The notes under the pieces: generated by a model | What the model was told of the DNA's origin: nothing | Seen by the model: the letters and a program-made list of their open reading frames with translations, nothing else | The model's database searches: none | Assembly: GCA_003243455.1 (NCBI GenBank) | Contig: QFQS01000001.1 | Coordinates: forward strand, 1,116,001-1,180,000 | Length of the DNA stretch: 64,000 bases | From: Cereibacter sphaeroides | Lineage (GTDB): Bacteria; Pseudomonadota; Alphaproteobacteria; Rhodobacterales; Rhodobacteraceae | Direction: 5' to 3' | Translations under genes and position numbers: made by a program | In this document: positions 1 through 9,200 of the stretch, in pieces | Layout: every line of letters begins with the position of its first letter | Numbering within the stretch: position 1 is the stretch's first letter

Positions 1-62
1 CGGAAGATTAGGTCAAGCGTGCGGGGGTCGGGGGCAGAGATCACAAGCGGGCGTTCGGTCAT
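1..62 (-). CDS. N-terminal fragment, probable D-isomer 2-hydroxyacid dehydrogenase
   Basis: An ATG at 62-60 on the minus strand opens a frame that runs off the window edge. It reads MTERPLVISAPDPRTLDLIF, which resembles the amino terminus of bacterial hydroxyacid dehydrogenases. An AAAGG Shine-Dalgarno-like sequence precedes the ATG at a suitable distance. Only about 20 residues are visible, so the NAD-binding and catalytic domains cannot be checked and the family call rests on resemblance of this short stretch. The gene would be transcribed leftward from the structured region at 105-153. Confidence 0.45.
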   Translation of the reverse strand, partial: MTERPLVISAPDPRTLDLIF

Positions 63-104
63 TCACGGGCCTTTCACAACGGATGTGACCCGACATTAAA
101 GACC

Positions 105-153
105 CGGGCAAGGTTCGCCTAGATGCCCTGGCATCCGAGACGGCCCTTGCCCG
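105..153. other. Two-tier hairpin upstream of the hydroxyacid dehydrogenase
   Basis: A perfect 9-bp outer stem (CGGGCAAGG at 105-113 with CCTTGCCCG at 145-153) encloses an inner stem GATGC/GGCATC around 122-135. No strong uridine tract follows on either strand, so a simple intrinsic terminator is not well supported. It sits about 43 bases upstream of the hydroxyacid dehydrogenase start and about 80 bases past the stop of the PRC-barrel gene, so it could be a 5-prime leader structure or a shared 3-prime structure. The rest of 63-235 shows nothing recognisable. Confidence 0.5.
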
Positions 154-235
154 ACCGATAGGCGCCCGCAAATTGCTGGGCTGCCTTGTCTTAGTGTGCT
201 GCGCAAATGGTTGCGGTCAGCACATTTCCATCCGG

Positions 236-520
236 CTAGTGACGGTGCTCGGGCAGATCGCGCAGTTGCGCCTTGGTCCAGGATGTGACGCCGTGAACGG
301 TGCCATCCTCGTCGCGCATGAACTGGATCTTGTCCCTGCTCATAAGGACCGGCTTGGCGCCAATACCCAGAAATCCGCCGACATCGACGATGACGTCGCT
401 GCCATGCAGATGCGAAATCCTGCCCACGGTTTCGTCATTGGCACCGTAGATCGGCGCATTGGCCAGAACGGCCTCGGTCATTTCCTCGGGGCGTATTGGG
501 GTATGCAAACTGTGGTCCAT
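236..520 (-). CDS. Small PRC-barrel domain protein
   Basis: This 94-residue protein has a single PRC-barrel domain covering nearly its whole length. Visible family features are VGRISHLHG near residue 37, the VDVGGFLGIGAKPV strand-turn-strand near residues 51-64, and a charged tail with WTKAQLRDLPEH. PRC-barrels are small beta-barrels found in the RimM ribosome maturation factor, in photosynthetic reaction centre H subunits and in many stand-alone proteins of unknown role; this is the stand-alone type. I chose the ATG at 520 because GAGGA lies directly upstream and the protein then has the usual size of about 95 residues. The open frame continues upstream to 907, but that part looks non-coding and would run into rimO. 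It probably has its own promoter. Exact function is unknown. Confidence 0.8.
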   Translation of the reverse strand: MDHSLHTPIRPEEMTEAVLANAPIYGANDETVGRISHLHGSDVIVDVGGFLGIGAKPVLMSRDKIQFMRDEDGTVHGVTSWTKAQLRDLPEHRH

Positions 521-831
521 TTCATCCTCGCATTTGATGCCGGCGAATGCCGGCTGCTGTCGAATGAAGGCGCCCCCGCAAATGGGACGAAAGCTCGGCT
601 GCCATTTCGTTGGCCATGGCGGGAAATCGGGAAAACCGCCATGTTCTTCCAACCATTGCGCCCGATTGGCATGCGATGGCACCTTCGGAAAGACAACCTG
701 CCGGGCGGGCCATTGTTCCAGCGCAATACCGGCAACATGCGTTCCGGGCGTAGCGGCTACCGTCTGATACTGCCTGCGAACGACAGATGCCGCGAGCGCC
801 AGGACTGTTGAGCGGCGCAGCCAGACGGCAG
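521..831. other. Stretch without a recognisable gene
   Basis: Several overlapping open frames cross this stretch on both strands, as expected for high-GC DNA, but none resembles a protein family I know, none has a convincing ribosome binding site, and the longest is only the upstream continuation of the PRC-barrel frame. It must hold the leftward promoter of the PRC-barrel gene, which I could not place. A decayed gene cannot be excluded. Confidence 0.4.
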
Positions 832-882
832 GCGCAAGGCCGTATTGCGGCAAAGGGGCAGCATGCCCCTTTGCCCTTGCGC
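832..882. other. Long compound hairpin in front of rimO
   Basis: A perfect 10-bp stem (GCAAAGGGGC at 850-859 with GCCCCTTTGC at 865-874, loop AGCAT) is enclosed by an 8-bp stem (GCGCAAGG at 832-839 with CCTTGCGC at 875-882). It ends about 25 bases before the rimO start and overlaps the putative -35 region. No uridine tract follows. It could be a cruciform or operator structure, or the end of an unseen leftward or rightward transcript. Confidence 0.55.
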
Positions 883-897
883 GCGCCTTCCTATATA
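870..897 (+). promoter_or_regulatory. Candidate rimO promoter close to the start codon
   Basis: TATATA at 892-897, inside the palindrome CCTATATAGG, is a good -10 candidate, with TTTGCC at 870-875 as a weak -35 about 16 bases away. Transcription from it would begin around 904-907, at or next to the rimO ATG, giving a nearly leaderless mRNA. This fits the absence of a clear Shine-Dalgarno sequence in front of rimO. It is a prediction by eye only. Confidence 0.35.
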
Positions 898-906
898 GGC
901 GCGGCA

Positions 907-2289
907 ATGTCTCAGAACCCGCCCAGCCTTCGCCCGGACCTAGCCCCCCGCCCCGTGTTCGACACGGACAGGCGTGAGGGCCAGCCCACTATCGGCATGG
1001 TCAGCCTTGGCTGCCCCAAGGCCCTGGTGGACAGCGAGCGCATCCTGACAAGGCTGCGGGCGGAGGGCTATGCGATCTCGGCCGATTATCAGGGCGCCGA
1101 AGCAGTGATCGTGAACACCTGCGGCTTCCTCGACAGCGCCAAGGCGGAAAGCCTGGACGCAATAGGTGAGGCGCTGCGCGAGAATGGCCGGGTGATCGTC
1201 ACCGGCTGTCTGGGGGCGGAGCCGGAATTCATCACGGGCGTCCACCCCAAGGTACTGGCGGTGACGGGGCCGCATCAATACGAGCAGGTGCTGGACGCGG
1301 TGCATTCCGCCGTGCCACCCGCGCCCGATCCGTTCATCGACCTGCTGCCGGCCTCGGCCGTGACGCTGACGCCCAGACACTACAGTTACCTAAAGATTTC
1401 CGAGGGCTGCAACCACAAGTGCAAGTTCTGCATCATCCCCGACATGCGCGGACGCCTGCAAAGCCGCCCGGCCCATGCCGTGCTGCGCGAGGCGGAAAAA
1501 CTGGTCGATGCCGGGGTGAAGGAACTGCTGGTCATCAGCCAGGACACCTCGGCTTACGGGGTGGACCGCAGGCACGACCTGTCGCCCTGGAAGGACCGTC
1601 AGGTGCGCGCTCACATCACCGATCTGGCGCGAGAACTTGGCCAGTTGGGCGCCTGGGTGCGTCTGCACTACGTCTACCCCTACCCCCATGTACGTGACCT
1701 GATCCCGCTGATGGCGGAAGGGCTGATCCTGCCCTACCTCGACATCCCGTTCCAGCACGCACACCCCGACACGCTGCGCCGGATGGCGCGGCCCGCGGCG
1801 GCAGCCCGGACGCTGGACGAGATCGCCGCCTGGCGTGCGGCCTGCCCGGACATCACCCTGCGGTCCACCTTCATCGTCGGCTACCCCGGAGAGACCGAAG
1901 AGGAATTCCAGACCCTGCTCGACTGGATGGACGAAGCGCAACTGGATCGCGTCGGCTGCTTCCAATACGAAAACGTCAAGGGCGCGCGGTCGAACATGCT
2001 GCCCGACCATGTGCCCGCCGAGGTCAAGCAGGACCGCTGGGACCGCTTCATGGAAAAGGCTCAAGGGATTTCCGAGGCGAAGCTGGCTGCCAAGGTGGGC
2101 AGCCGGATCGATGTGATCGTCGATTCCGTGGATGAGGAAGGTGCCACCTGCCGCACCAAGGCCGATGCGCCCGAGATCGACGGCAACCTATTCATCGACG
2201 AAGATTTCGAGACCCTGACCCCCGGCCAGATCCTGAACGTCGAGGTCGAAGAGGCCGCAGACTATGACCTGTGGGGCCGTCCGGTCTGA
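907..2289 (+). CDS. rimO: Ribosomal protein S12 methylthiotransferase RimO
   Basis: RimO adds a beta-methylthio group to an aspartate of ribosomal protein S12 using radical S-adenosylmethionine chemistry and two 4Fe-4S clusters. The 460-residue product has the expected order of domains. The N-terminal MTTase domain carries three cluster cysteines, in SLGCPKALVDSE, VNTCGFLDSAKAES and VTGCLGAEPE. The radical SAM core has the CxxxCxxC motif CNHKCKFC near residue 170, followed by a TIM-barrel. A C-terminal TRAM domain occupies roughly the last 70 residues. GCPKALVDSE and the DMRGRLQSR segment are typical of RimO rather than MiaB. I chose ATG 907 because the open frame back to 787 encodes non-conserved sequence. 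No clear ribosome binding site precedes it. Confidence 0.96.
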   Translation: MSQNPPSLRPDLAPRPVFDTDRREGQPTIGMVSLGCPKALVDSERILTRLRAEGYAISADYQGAEAVIVNTCGFLDSAKAESLDAIGEALRENGRVIVTGCLGAEPEFITGVHPKVLAVTGPHQYEQVLDAVHSAVPPAPDPFIDLLPASAVTLTPRHYSYLKISEGCNHKCKFCIIPDMRGRLQSRPAHAVLREAEKLVDAGVKELLVISQDTSAYGVDRRHDLSPWKDRQVRAHITDLARELGQLGAWVRLHYVYPYPHVRDLIPLMAEGLILPYLDIPFQHAHPDTLRRMARPAAAARTLDEIAAWRAACPDITLRSTFIVGYPGETEEEFQTLLDWMDEAQLDRVGCFQYENVKGARSNMLPDHVPAEVKQDRWDRFMEKAQGISEAKLAAKVGSRIDVIVDSVDEEGATCRTKADAPEIDGNLFIDEDFETLTPGQILNVEVEEAADYDLWGRPV

Positions 2290-2409
2290 ACCGATGCGGC
2301 GAGACCGGTCTTTGCCGGGCCGTGATGAACTGGAATAATTCCCGAACCCCAAGCGGCTGCGCTATGGTCGCCGCGCGACCGGAAGAGTCGTGAACGAGGG
2401 AGAGGGAAG

Positions 2410-2787
2410 ATGAACATTGCACGCGGATTTCTGGTCACGGCGCCGATCTATCTGATCGTGGGCTTCGTGATCGGCGGCTACATGGCGGGATCGCAGGACC
2501 ATTCTCTGGCGCCCGCGCATGCGCATATCAACCTGCTGGGCTTTACGCTGATGATGGCCTTCGGGCTGTTCTACGCGGTATTTCCGGCGGCCAATGATAC
2601 CCGGTTGGCGCAGGTGCATTTCTGGCTGCATCAGGCGGGGACGCTGATCCTGTCGGTTCTGCTGGTGCTCTTATTCTCGGGCCGCATCGCCGAACCGGAT
2701 ATGGCACCGCTTGCGCCGATCTCGATCATCGCGCTCCTGATCGGGGCTGTCTGCTTTCTGATCAACGTGATCCGCTTCGCGCGATAG
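2410..2787 (+). CDS. Small COX1-like integral membrane protein
   Basis: A 125-residue, very hydrophobic protein with four predicted membrane segments (about residues 7-27, 36-55, 70-90 and 100-122). The HAHINLLGF motif near residue 37 and the overall pattern resemble a fragment of the heme-copper oxidase subunit I fold as seen in NorB/cbb3-type proteins. It is far too short to be a functional oxidase subunit and lacks the full set of histidine ligands. Stand-alone proteins of this type occur in proteobacteria without a known function. The start is well supported by a purine-rich GAGGGAGAGGGA just upstream. It is followed 17 bases later by the ATP-grasp gene on the same strand, so the two may be cotranscribed. 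Confidence 0.7.
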   Translation: MNIARGFLVTAPIYLIVGFVIGGYMAGSQDHSLAPAHAHINLLGFTLMMAFGLFYAVFPAANDTRLAQVHFWLHQAGTLILSVLLVLLFSGRIAEPDMAPLAPISIIALLIGAVCFLINVIRFAR

Positions 2788-2804
2788 AACGAAAGCGTGA
2801 GGGC

Positions 2805-3749
2805 ATGATGAACAAGCGACTTGCGGCCCTCCGCCAGCGGCTTAACTTGTGGCTGCTGCCCGATCAGGTGGTGCTGAAGCAGCAATACCGGGAAAGGCTG
2901 GGGCGAGAGCTTGACCTGGCCAACCCGCAAGGGCTGCATGAAAAGCTGTGCTGGCTGCGGCTGAATCGGCTGACGCCGCTGCACAGCTATTGCGCCGACA
3001 AGATCACCGTCGCCGCCTATGTCGCTTCCCGCGTCGGGCTTGGGTATACGGCGCGGCGGTATTTCACGACGCGCGATCCGCAGGTGCTGGGGCCGGAGGC
3101 GATCCCTGCTAAGTCCTGCGTGATCAAGGCAAACCACGAATCCCAGCATGTTATGCTGGTGCCGGATACGGCGACGGCGGATTGGCCTCATATCCGCGCC
3201 GAGATGGCGCGAAGTCTTGGCCGCAACTTCTACCACATGATGCGAGAGCGGCAGTATGCACGCCTGCGACCCGTGATCATCGTGGAAGAGATGTTCGGAT
3301 CGGGACAGGGCGCGGGTGACCTGAACATCTACTGCGTCGCGGGAAAACCCCGCTTTTACCTGCAGTTCGCCGAAGGAGCGATCGCGAATAGCCAACCTGC
3401 CGCCGCCCGCAGTGTCGATGGAACGCCACTGGCTATTTCGCGCCAGCTGCGGCCCTTTGTCGAGAACGGCCTGCCACGGCCTGCGGCACTGTCCCAGATG
3501 ATGGAGATTGCCGAAAAGCTGGCCGAGCCGTTTCCCTTTGTCCGGGTGGATTTCCTGATGGCCGGAGAAAGATTTTGGGTCAATGAACTGACTTACACGC
3601 CCTTTGCAGGCTACAACCGCTTCCAACCCGAGAGTTTCGAGATGGAAATGGGCGCGCTGATCGACCTCAAGGCATCCGCCCCCGACTGGCGCCACTACCT
3701 GGCCGAAGCGCGCAAATTCGAGCGGGATGTGCTGCCGCCCGAAAGGTAG
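2805..3749 (+). CDS. TupA-like ATP-grasp family protein
   Basis: The 314-residue protein matches the TupA-type ATP-grasp family, named after a teichuronopeptide biosynthesis protein and often found in surface polysaccharide loci. Visible family features are the N-terminal LHEKLCWLRLNRLTPLHSYCADKITVAAYV pattern (quoted in part: ADKITVAAYV), a nucleotide-binding centre around VIKANHES (about residue 103), IIVEEMF (about residue 160) and the closing FVRVDFLM...NELTYTPFAG motif that supplies the magnesium-binding acidic and asparagine residues. The predicted chemistry is ATP-dependent ligation of a carboxylate to an amine; the substrate is unknown. No other polysaccharide gene lies nearby. Its stop codon directly abuts the stop of the convergent M48 peptidase gene. 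Confidence 0.75.
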   Translation: MMNKRLAALRQRLNLWLLPDQVVLKQQYRERLGRELDLANPQGLHEKLCWLRLNRLTPLHSYCADKITVAAYVASRVGLGYTARRYFTTRDPQVLGPEAIPAKSCVIKANHESQHVMLVPDTATADWPHIRAEMARSLGRNFYHMMRERQYARLRPVIIVEEMFGSGQGAGDLNIYCVAGKPRFYLQFAEGAIANSQPAAARSVDGTPLAISRQLRPFVENGLPRPAALSQMMEIAEKLAEPFPFVRVDFLMAGERFWVNELTYTPFAGYNRFQPESFEMEMGALIDLKASAPDWRHYLAEARKFERDVLPPER

Positions 3750-4451
3750 CTATTGCAGCGTGGCCAGCGTCTGCGCGACCACAGCCAGCCTTTGCGCATT
3801 AGGCGGGTGGCTGCCCAGGAAGCGGTTCCCCGGATCGGGCAGGCGCGTGAAGAACTGCGCGCCGAGCATCGGATCGAAACCGGCACGCCAGGCGATCTCG
3901 GTCCCAAGCGCGTCCGCCTCCAGCTCATAATCCTTGGAATAGCGCCGCGCGCCGATCTGCGCGCCCATGTCCTGCGCCTCTTTCACCGCATTGGCATCTG
4001 CACCGCCAAGCGTGGCCAGCGTCCCGGCGATCAGGGCGCCCTGCATGATCTCCTCACGCTGTCGCTGGATATGGCCCGCGATGTGATGCGCAGTCTCATG
4101 CCCCATGACAAAGGCCAGTTCGTCCGGGTTCTGAACGTCTCGGATCAGCGCCAGCGTGAAGACCAGAACGGGCTGCCCCTGCTCATCCAGCGTCTGGAAG
4201 GCGTTTGGCGCCTGACCGGGGCGGTCGTCGATTGCGATCTGGTAATCGCAAGGCACCCCGCGCGTCCGTTCGCGACAGATGCTTTCGGCCACCGGCATGA
4301 CGCGACTTGCCACCGCGACGAAATTTTCCGCCGCCGCTTCCGGTGTGCCAGTGGGGGCCAGCGCAGGTTGAGCCGGCGTAATCACCGGCCCCGGAGCGCA
4401 GCCCATAAGCCCCGCCCCGAGCAAAAGCCCCGCCAGCCACCTTGCCGCCAC
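3750..4451 (-). CDS. M48-family metallopeptidase, putative lipoprotein
   Basis: The product (233 residues) is a zinc metallopeptidase of the M48 type, related to the periplasmic BepA/YcaL/LoiP group involved in outer-membrane protein quality control. The zinc motif HExxH appears as GHETAHHIAGH near residue 120, and the third ligand lies in the downstream ELEADALG motif. The N-terminal region AARWLAGLLLGAGLMGCAPG ends in a lipobox (LMGC), predicting a lipid-anchored periplasmic protein. I chose the GTG at 4451 because it puts the signal peptide at the very N-terminus and has GGGGA upstream; the longer open frame overlaps the neighbouring plus-strand gene. It lacks the TPR domain seen in BepA. 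Confidence 0.85.
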   Translation of the reverse strand: MAARWLAGLLLGAGLMGCAPGPVITPAQPALAPTGTPEAAAENFVAVASRVMPVAESICRERTRGVPCDYQIAIDDRPGQAPNAFQTLDEQGQPVLVFTLALIRDVQNPDELAFVMGHETAHHIAGHIQRQREEIMQGALIAGTLATLGGADANAVKEAQDMGAQIGARRYSKDYELEADALGTEIAWRAGFDPMLGAQFFTRLPDPGNRFLGSHPPNAQRLAVVAQTLATLQ

Positions 4452-4586
4452 GTTCGTCCCCGACCCAGTACACTGCCCCGGCTGCAAGCGTATCAAGCTC
4501 GCGCGGGGGATACGATCCCCCTCACGTCGAATTTCAGGTGGGAAGATGCCTGTTGACCGCCGATGCCTGCGGACTAAACTTGCCTC

Positions 4587-4823
4587 ATGTTCACCATCGA
4601 GCACGATTTCGACGCAACCGTGATCACCCTTGTCGATGAGGGCACGGCAACCCTGCAAGAGGATGTCACCATCCTCGCCTTCGAGGATTGCGTGACGGTT
4701 GAACAGCTTGATCCGCGCACGGACGAGGTGCTGAAGATCACCTTCTCGCACGCGCAACTGCGCGAGCTTGCTGCCGCGCTGAACCTGCCGGAAGGCAGCT
4801 ATCGGGTGACCAAAAAGCCGTGA
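4587..4823 (+). CDS. Conserved hypothetical protein, 78 residues
   Basis: A small acidic protein beginning MFTIEHDFDATVITLVDEG with no signal peptide, membrane segment or catalytic motif that I can see. The regular beta-strand-like alternation in the first half followed by a single helix (HAQLRELAAAL) suggests a compact alpha/beta domain. It fits codon use of its neighbours and ends cleanly 53 bases before the cyclase gene on the same strand. I do not recognise a family and assign no function. The divergent arrangement with the M48 gene leaves about 135 bases for promoters. Confidence 0.6.
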   Translation: MFTIEHDFDATVITLVDEGTATLQEDVTILAFEDCVTVEQLDPRTDEVLKITFSHAQLRELAAALNLPEGSYRVTKKP

Positions 4824-4876
4824 GACAAGCCTTCGGTAGGGAGGTTTCGTGATATGCTTCGGAATCAAAGCCGCCG

Positions 4877-6295
4877 ATGGTTGTCGCAATGACAGATGGT
4901 GCCGCATTACTTGAGATACTTGCCACGGTCGCGGATCCCGAGATCGCGGCGGCGATAGCCGGGACAATCCGCAACGGCCCCGACCGCAGCCTGTGCCGGA
5001 TCAACGCGCTGGCCTTCGCCGCAAAACATGGCTTTGATGAGGAACGCACGATCTCGGCCTTTCTGCATGCCGGTTCGCTGGGGCTGTTCGACCTGTCGTG
5101 GAACGTGCTGTGCCCCGGCTGTGGCGGGGTGCTGGATACCAACGCCTCGCTCAAGACTATCATGAAGGACGAATACGTTTGCGCCCTTTGCGCCGACGGC
5201 TATTCGCCCACGCTGGACGAACTGGTCGAAGTGACCTTTACCGTCAGCCCTCGCATCAGACGGATTGCCGCCCACAACCCGGTGGAGCTGCCGCTTTCCG
5301 AGTATCTGCGGCAGCTTTACTGGGGTTCAGGCGTCGATGTTCCCGAGGATTTCGAGGCTGTCCTGGACAGGTTCGTGATCGACACGATGGAGCTTGCGCC
5401 CGGCGAAAAAGGGGCACTTTCGCTGCAACTGCCCGCCGAATTCGTCATCATATTCGAGGTTGTGACCCATTCGGCCCAGTTCATCGACGTGCAGGGCGAA
5501 CCTACGACCGAGCGCCGGGCGCTGTCGCTGATCTATGATCGCGACCATACCCACAACCAGATGCTGACGATGCGCCCCGGCCCCCTGCGGCTGGCAATCG
5601 AGAACCGCACCGGCGGCAGGGTGATGCCCGCCGTGCTGCGCGCTAACGATGCGCTGCATGACCTTTTGCACAAGCGCCGCCCGTTCCTGACCGCCAAGCG
5701 GCTGCTGACCAACCAGACGTTCCGTGACCTGTACCGGACCGATACGGTAGACGTGGGCCAGAGGCTCAAGATCACCAGTCTGACCTTTCTATTCACCGAC
5801 TTGCGCGGCTCTACCGAGCTTTACGAAAGAGTAGGCGATCTTGCCGCCTTCGATCTGGTTCAAGATCACTTCCGCGTCCTGCACGAGATCGTCGCAGCCG
5901 AGGCGGGGGCGGTGGTCAAGACCATCGGGGACGCCGTGATGGCGACCTTCCCGACACCCGACCGCGCCGTTGCCGCCGCCTTGCGGATGCGGAAGGAGAT
6001 GGACCAACTGAACGCCAGCACCGGTCGCGAGGACCTCCTGCTGAAGATCGGGCTGCATGAGGGACCCTGCATTGCCGTCTCGATGAACGAGCGGCAGGAT
6101 TACTTCGGGCAGACCGTCAACATCGCCGCACGGGTTCAGGGGCTTGCCGATGCGCTGTCGATCTTCGCCACCGGTTCTGTGGTCAACGACGGCAAGTCCG
6201 CGCGGCTTCTGGCCGATGCGAAGGTCAATCCCCTGCCCCGGCCGGTAGCCCTGCGCGGGATCGACCGCCAGATCGAGATATTCACCATCCGCTAG
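4877..6295 (+). CDS. Class III adenylate cyclase with N-terminal zinc-ribbon-like sensor region
   Basis: This 472-residue protein ends in a class III nucleotide cyclase catalytic domain (about residues 300-470). Metal-binding aspartates lie in FTDLRGST and KTIGDAVMATF; the adenine-selecting lysine (KTIGD) and the aspartate of DYFGQTVNIAARV, with the transition-state N and R of VNIAAR, are present, so it should be active on ATP. The N-terminal 290 residues resemble the DUF5939 region found with such cyclases and contain CPGCGG and CALC, a likely zinc ribbon, around residues 79-110. There is no membrane segment, so it is cytoplasmic. Its stop overlaps that of the convergent RND pump gene: the four bases CTAG at 6292-6295 serve both. 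Confidence 0.88.
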   Translation: MVVAMTDGAALLEILATVADPEIAAAIAGTIRNGPDRSLCRINALAFAAKHGFDEERTISAFLHAGSLGLFDLSWNVLCPGCGGVLDTNASLKTIMKDEYVCALCADGYSPTLDELVEVTFTVSPRIRRIAAHNPVELPLSEYLRQLYWGSGVDVPEDFEAVLDRFVIDTMELAPGEKGALSLQLPAEFVIIFEVVTHSAQFIDVQGEPTTERRALSLIYDRDHTHNQMLTMRPGPLRLAIENRTGGRVMPAVLRANDALHDLLHKRRPFLTAKRLLTNQTFRDLYRTDTVDVGQRLKITSLTFLFTDLRGSTELYERVGDLAAFDLVQDHFRVLHEIVAAEAGAVVKTIGDAVMATFPTPDRAVAAALRMRKEMDQLNASTGREDLLLKIGLHEGPCIAVSMNERQDYFGQTVNIAARVQGLADALSIFATGSVVNDGKSARLLADAKVNPLPRPVALRGIDRQIEIFTIR

Positions 6296-9200
6296 GCGGC
6301 ACGCGCGCGCCGCCGTGTCAACAAATCGACGCCCTTTAGCACGGCGACATAGAACACCGGCACCAAGAATATCCCGACCACGGCAGATGCCGCCATGCCC
6401 CCCAGCACGCCGATACCGATCGACTGCTGCGCGGCAGCGCCCGCGCCAGAGGCGATTGCAAGCGGCAGCACCCCCAGCATGAAAGCGAAGGTCGTCATCA
6501 GGATCGGGCGCAGGCGCAGTTTCGATGCCTCGATGGCCGCTTCGACCACGCCCATGCCTTCCTTGACCTTGGCCTGGGCAAACTCGACGATCAGGATCGC
6601 GTTCCTTGCCGCAAGACCTATTGTCGTCAGCAAGCCCACCTTGAAATAGACGTCGTTCGACTGACCAAACAGCAGCGCTGCCGCTAGCGCGCCAAGGATA
6701 CCGACCGGCACCGTCATCATCACGGCAAGCGGCACGGTCCAGCTTTCATAAAGCGCGGCCAATGCCAGAAAGACGACAAGTGCCGACAGCGCGAACAACA
6801 TCGGCGCCTGGTTGCCCGACAGCCGTTCCTGATACGACAGACCCGTCCATGCCGAACCGTAGCCGCCCGGCAATTCGGCGACCATCTGCTCCATCGCATC
6901 CATTGCGGCACCCGAGGATACGCCAAGGTCCGCAGCACCACTCAGCTCCATGGCCCGCGTGCCGCCATAGCGGGCAAGCGCCTGCGGCTCCTGATCCCAG
7001 ACCTGACGCGAGAATGCGCCGAACGACACCATCTCGCCCTTGGCGTTGCGGGCGTGCCAGTCGTAGATGTCCTCCGGCTGCGCGCGCGCCTCTGCCTCGC
7101 CCTGCACGATCACCGGACGAAGCTCGGTCCCAAGCGCAAAGTCATTGACCTCACGCCCCGAGAAGATCACCGCCATCATCGAGTTGATATCAGAGATCGA
7201 CAGGCCAAAGGCGGTCGCCTTCTGCTGGTCGATGTCCAGACGCAAGGTGGTCTGGAAAGCCGCCTCGTTACCGCGCAGGTTCACGACCCGGCCATCCTGC
7301 TGCGCCTTGGCGACCAGCGCATCGGCGGCCGCCGACAGTTCTGTCTGCCCGCGCCCGGCCTGATCGACCAGATACATGGTGAAGCCCGAGGAAACGCCCA
7401 TGCCCTGAATAGGCGGTGGCTGCAGGAAATAGACCTGTCCCGCGCGGTTTGTGACATAGAAAAAGCCGTTCGCGCGATCGACCAGATCCGCCGCGCCGAA
7501 ACCGACCCGTTCCTCGTAGTCCTTCAGTTTGACGAAGACCATCGCGTTGTTCTGGCCCGATCCGCCAAAGCTGAACCCAAGCACCGAAAAGACCGAGTCC
7601 ACAGTGTCTTTCTCGTTCTCCAGCAGGTACTGCTCGACCTGTTCGACCAGTGCCTGCGTCTGCACCGTGGTCGATCCGTCCGGCGTCTTGACGATGACCA
7701 GCAGCACGCCCTGGTCCTCTTGCGGCAGGAAGGATCCGGGCAGCTTTTCATAAAGCGCGAACGCGCCCCAGCCTATGGCGACCAGCACAAGCAGCATGCG
7801 GAACGGGCGTTTGACCAGACGCGTGACCGACCAGCCATAACCATTGGTCACGCGGTCCAGATTGCGGTTGAACCAGCGTCCGGCCGCAAAGCCGGACTCG
7901 CCATGTTTCCGCGGCTTCAGAAGGCTGGCGCACATCGCAGGCGTAAGGATCAGCGCGACGCCCAGCGACAGCACCATTGCAGTGATGATCGTGATCGAGA
8001 ACTGGCGATAGATGATGCCCGTGGATCCGGTCATGAAGGCCATGGGCAGGAACACCGCCGACAGCACCAGAACGATCCCGACCAGGGCCGAGGAAATCTC
8101 GTCCATGCTCTGCTCTGTCGCCTCGACCGGGCCCTTGCCGGTTTCCTCCATCACCCGCTCGACGTTCTCGACCACGACGATGGCGTCGTCCACCAGCAGG
8201 CCGATCGCCAACACCATGGCAAACATGGTCAGCGTGTTGATCGTGAACCCGGCAAAGGCCAGCACCCCGAAGGTGCCCAGCAGCACGACCGGAATGGCGA
8301 TGACCGGAATGATCGTCGCCCGCCAGCTTTGCAGGAAGACGAGGATGACGAGGAATACCAGAACAACGGCTTCGCCCAGCGTCTTGTAGACCTGATTGAT
8401 GGATTTCTCGACGAAGGGAGAGGTGTCGTAGGGATAGATGACATCGACGCCCTGCGGCAGAGATGGCGCAATGCGGTCGATGGTTGCGCGCACTGCGGCA
8501 GCCGTATCAACGGCGTTGGCGCCGGTGGCCAGGTTGACGGCAAAGCCCGCCGCCGGATGACCATTATAGCGCGAGGCGAAACCATAGGTTTCCTGCCCGA
8601 TCTCGATCTTGGCCACATCGCCCAGAAAGACGGTCGAGCCGTCCTCATCCACGCGCAGCAGGATGCGTTCGAATTCCTCGACGGTCGAGAATTGCGATTG
8701 CGCCGACAGCGACAGCGTAAGCCGCTGGCCATCCGGCGCGGGCTGCGAGCCAAGGCTGCCGACCGTCACGTTAGTGTTCTGCTGCGCAACTGCCGCCGTC
8801 ACATCGGCGGGCGTGACCTGATACTGCACCATCCGCACCGGATCGAGCCAGATGCGCATGGCGTAGCCAGAGCTGAAGGTCTCGACCGAGCCGACGCCCG
8901 GCGTCCGTTTGACCGGATCTTCAATCAGCTGCGAAGTAAGATCGCCCAGTTCCAGCGTCGAGAAACTGCCGTCAGCCGAAGCGAGCGCACCGACAAGCAG
9001 GATCGACGAGGTCGAGCGTGAGACCTGGACTCCCTGCTGCTGCACCACGTCCGGCAGTTGCGATGACACAAGCTGCAACTTGTTCTGGACCTGCACCTGC
9101 GCGATGTCGGCGTCGATGCTGTCATCGAAGGTCAGCGTGATCGACGCACTGCCGGGGGAAGAGGATGAGGTCATGTAGACCAGCCCCTCGATCCCCGTCA

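Noticed and set aside
889..898. CCTATATAGG as a protein-binding operator
   Set aside because: More simply explained as the -10 region of rimO; a 10-bp palindrome alone is weak evidence.
787..906. Upstream extension of rimO to an ATG at 787
   Set aside because: The added 40 residues are not RimO-like and run through a hairpin and the probable promoter.
7054..9021. 655-residue open frame on the plus strand
   Set aside because: It lies entirely antisense to the well-supported RND permease, has arginine/histidine/aspartate-rich composition typical of a shadow frame and matches no family.
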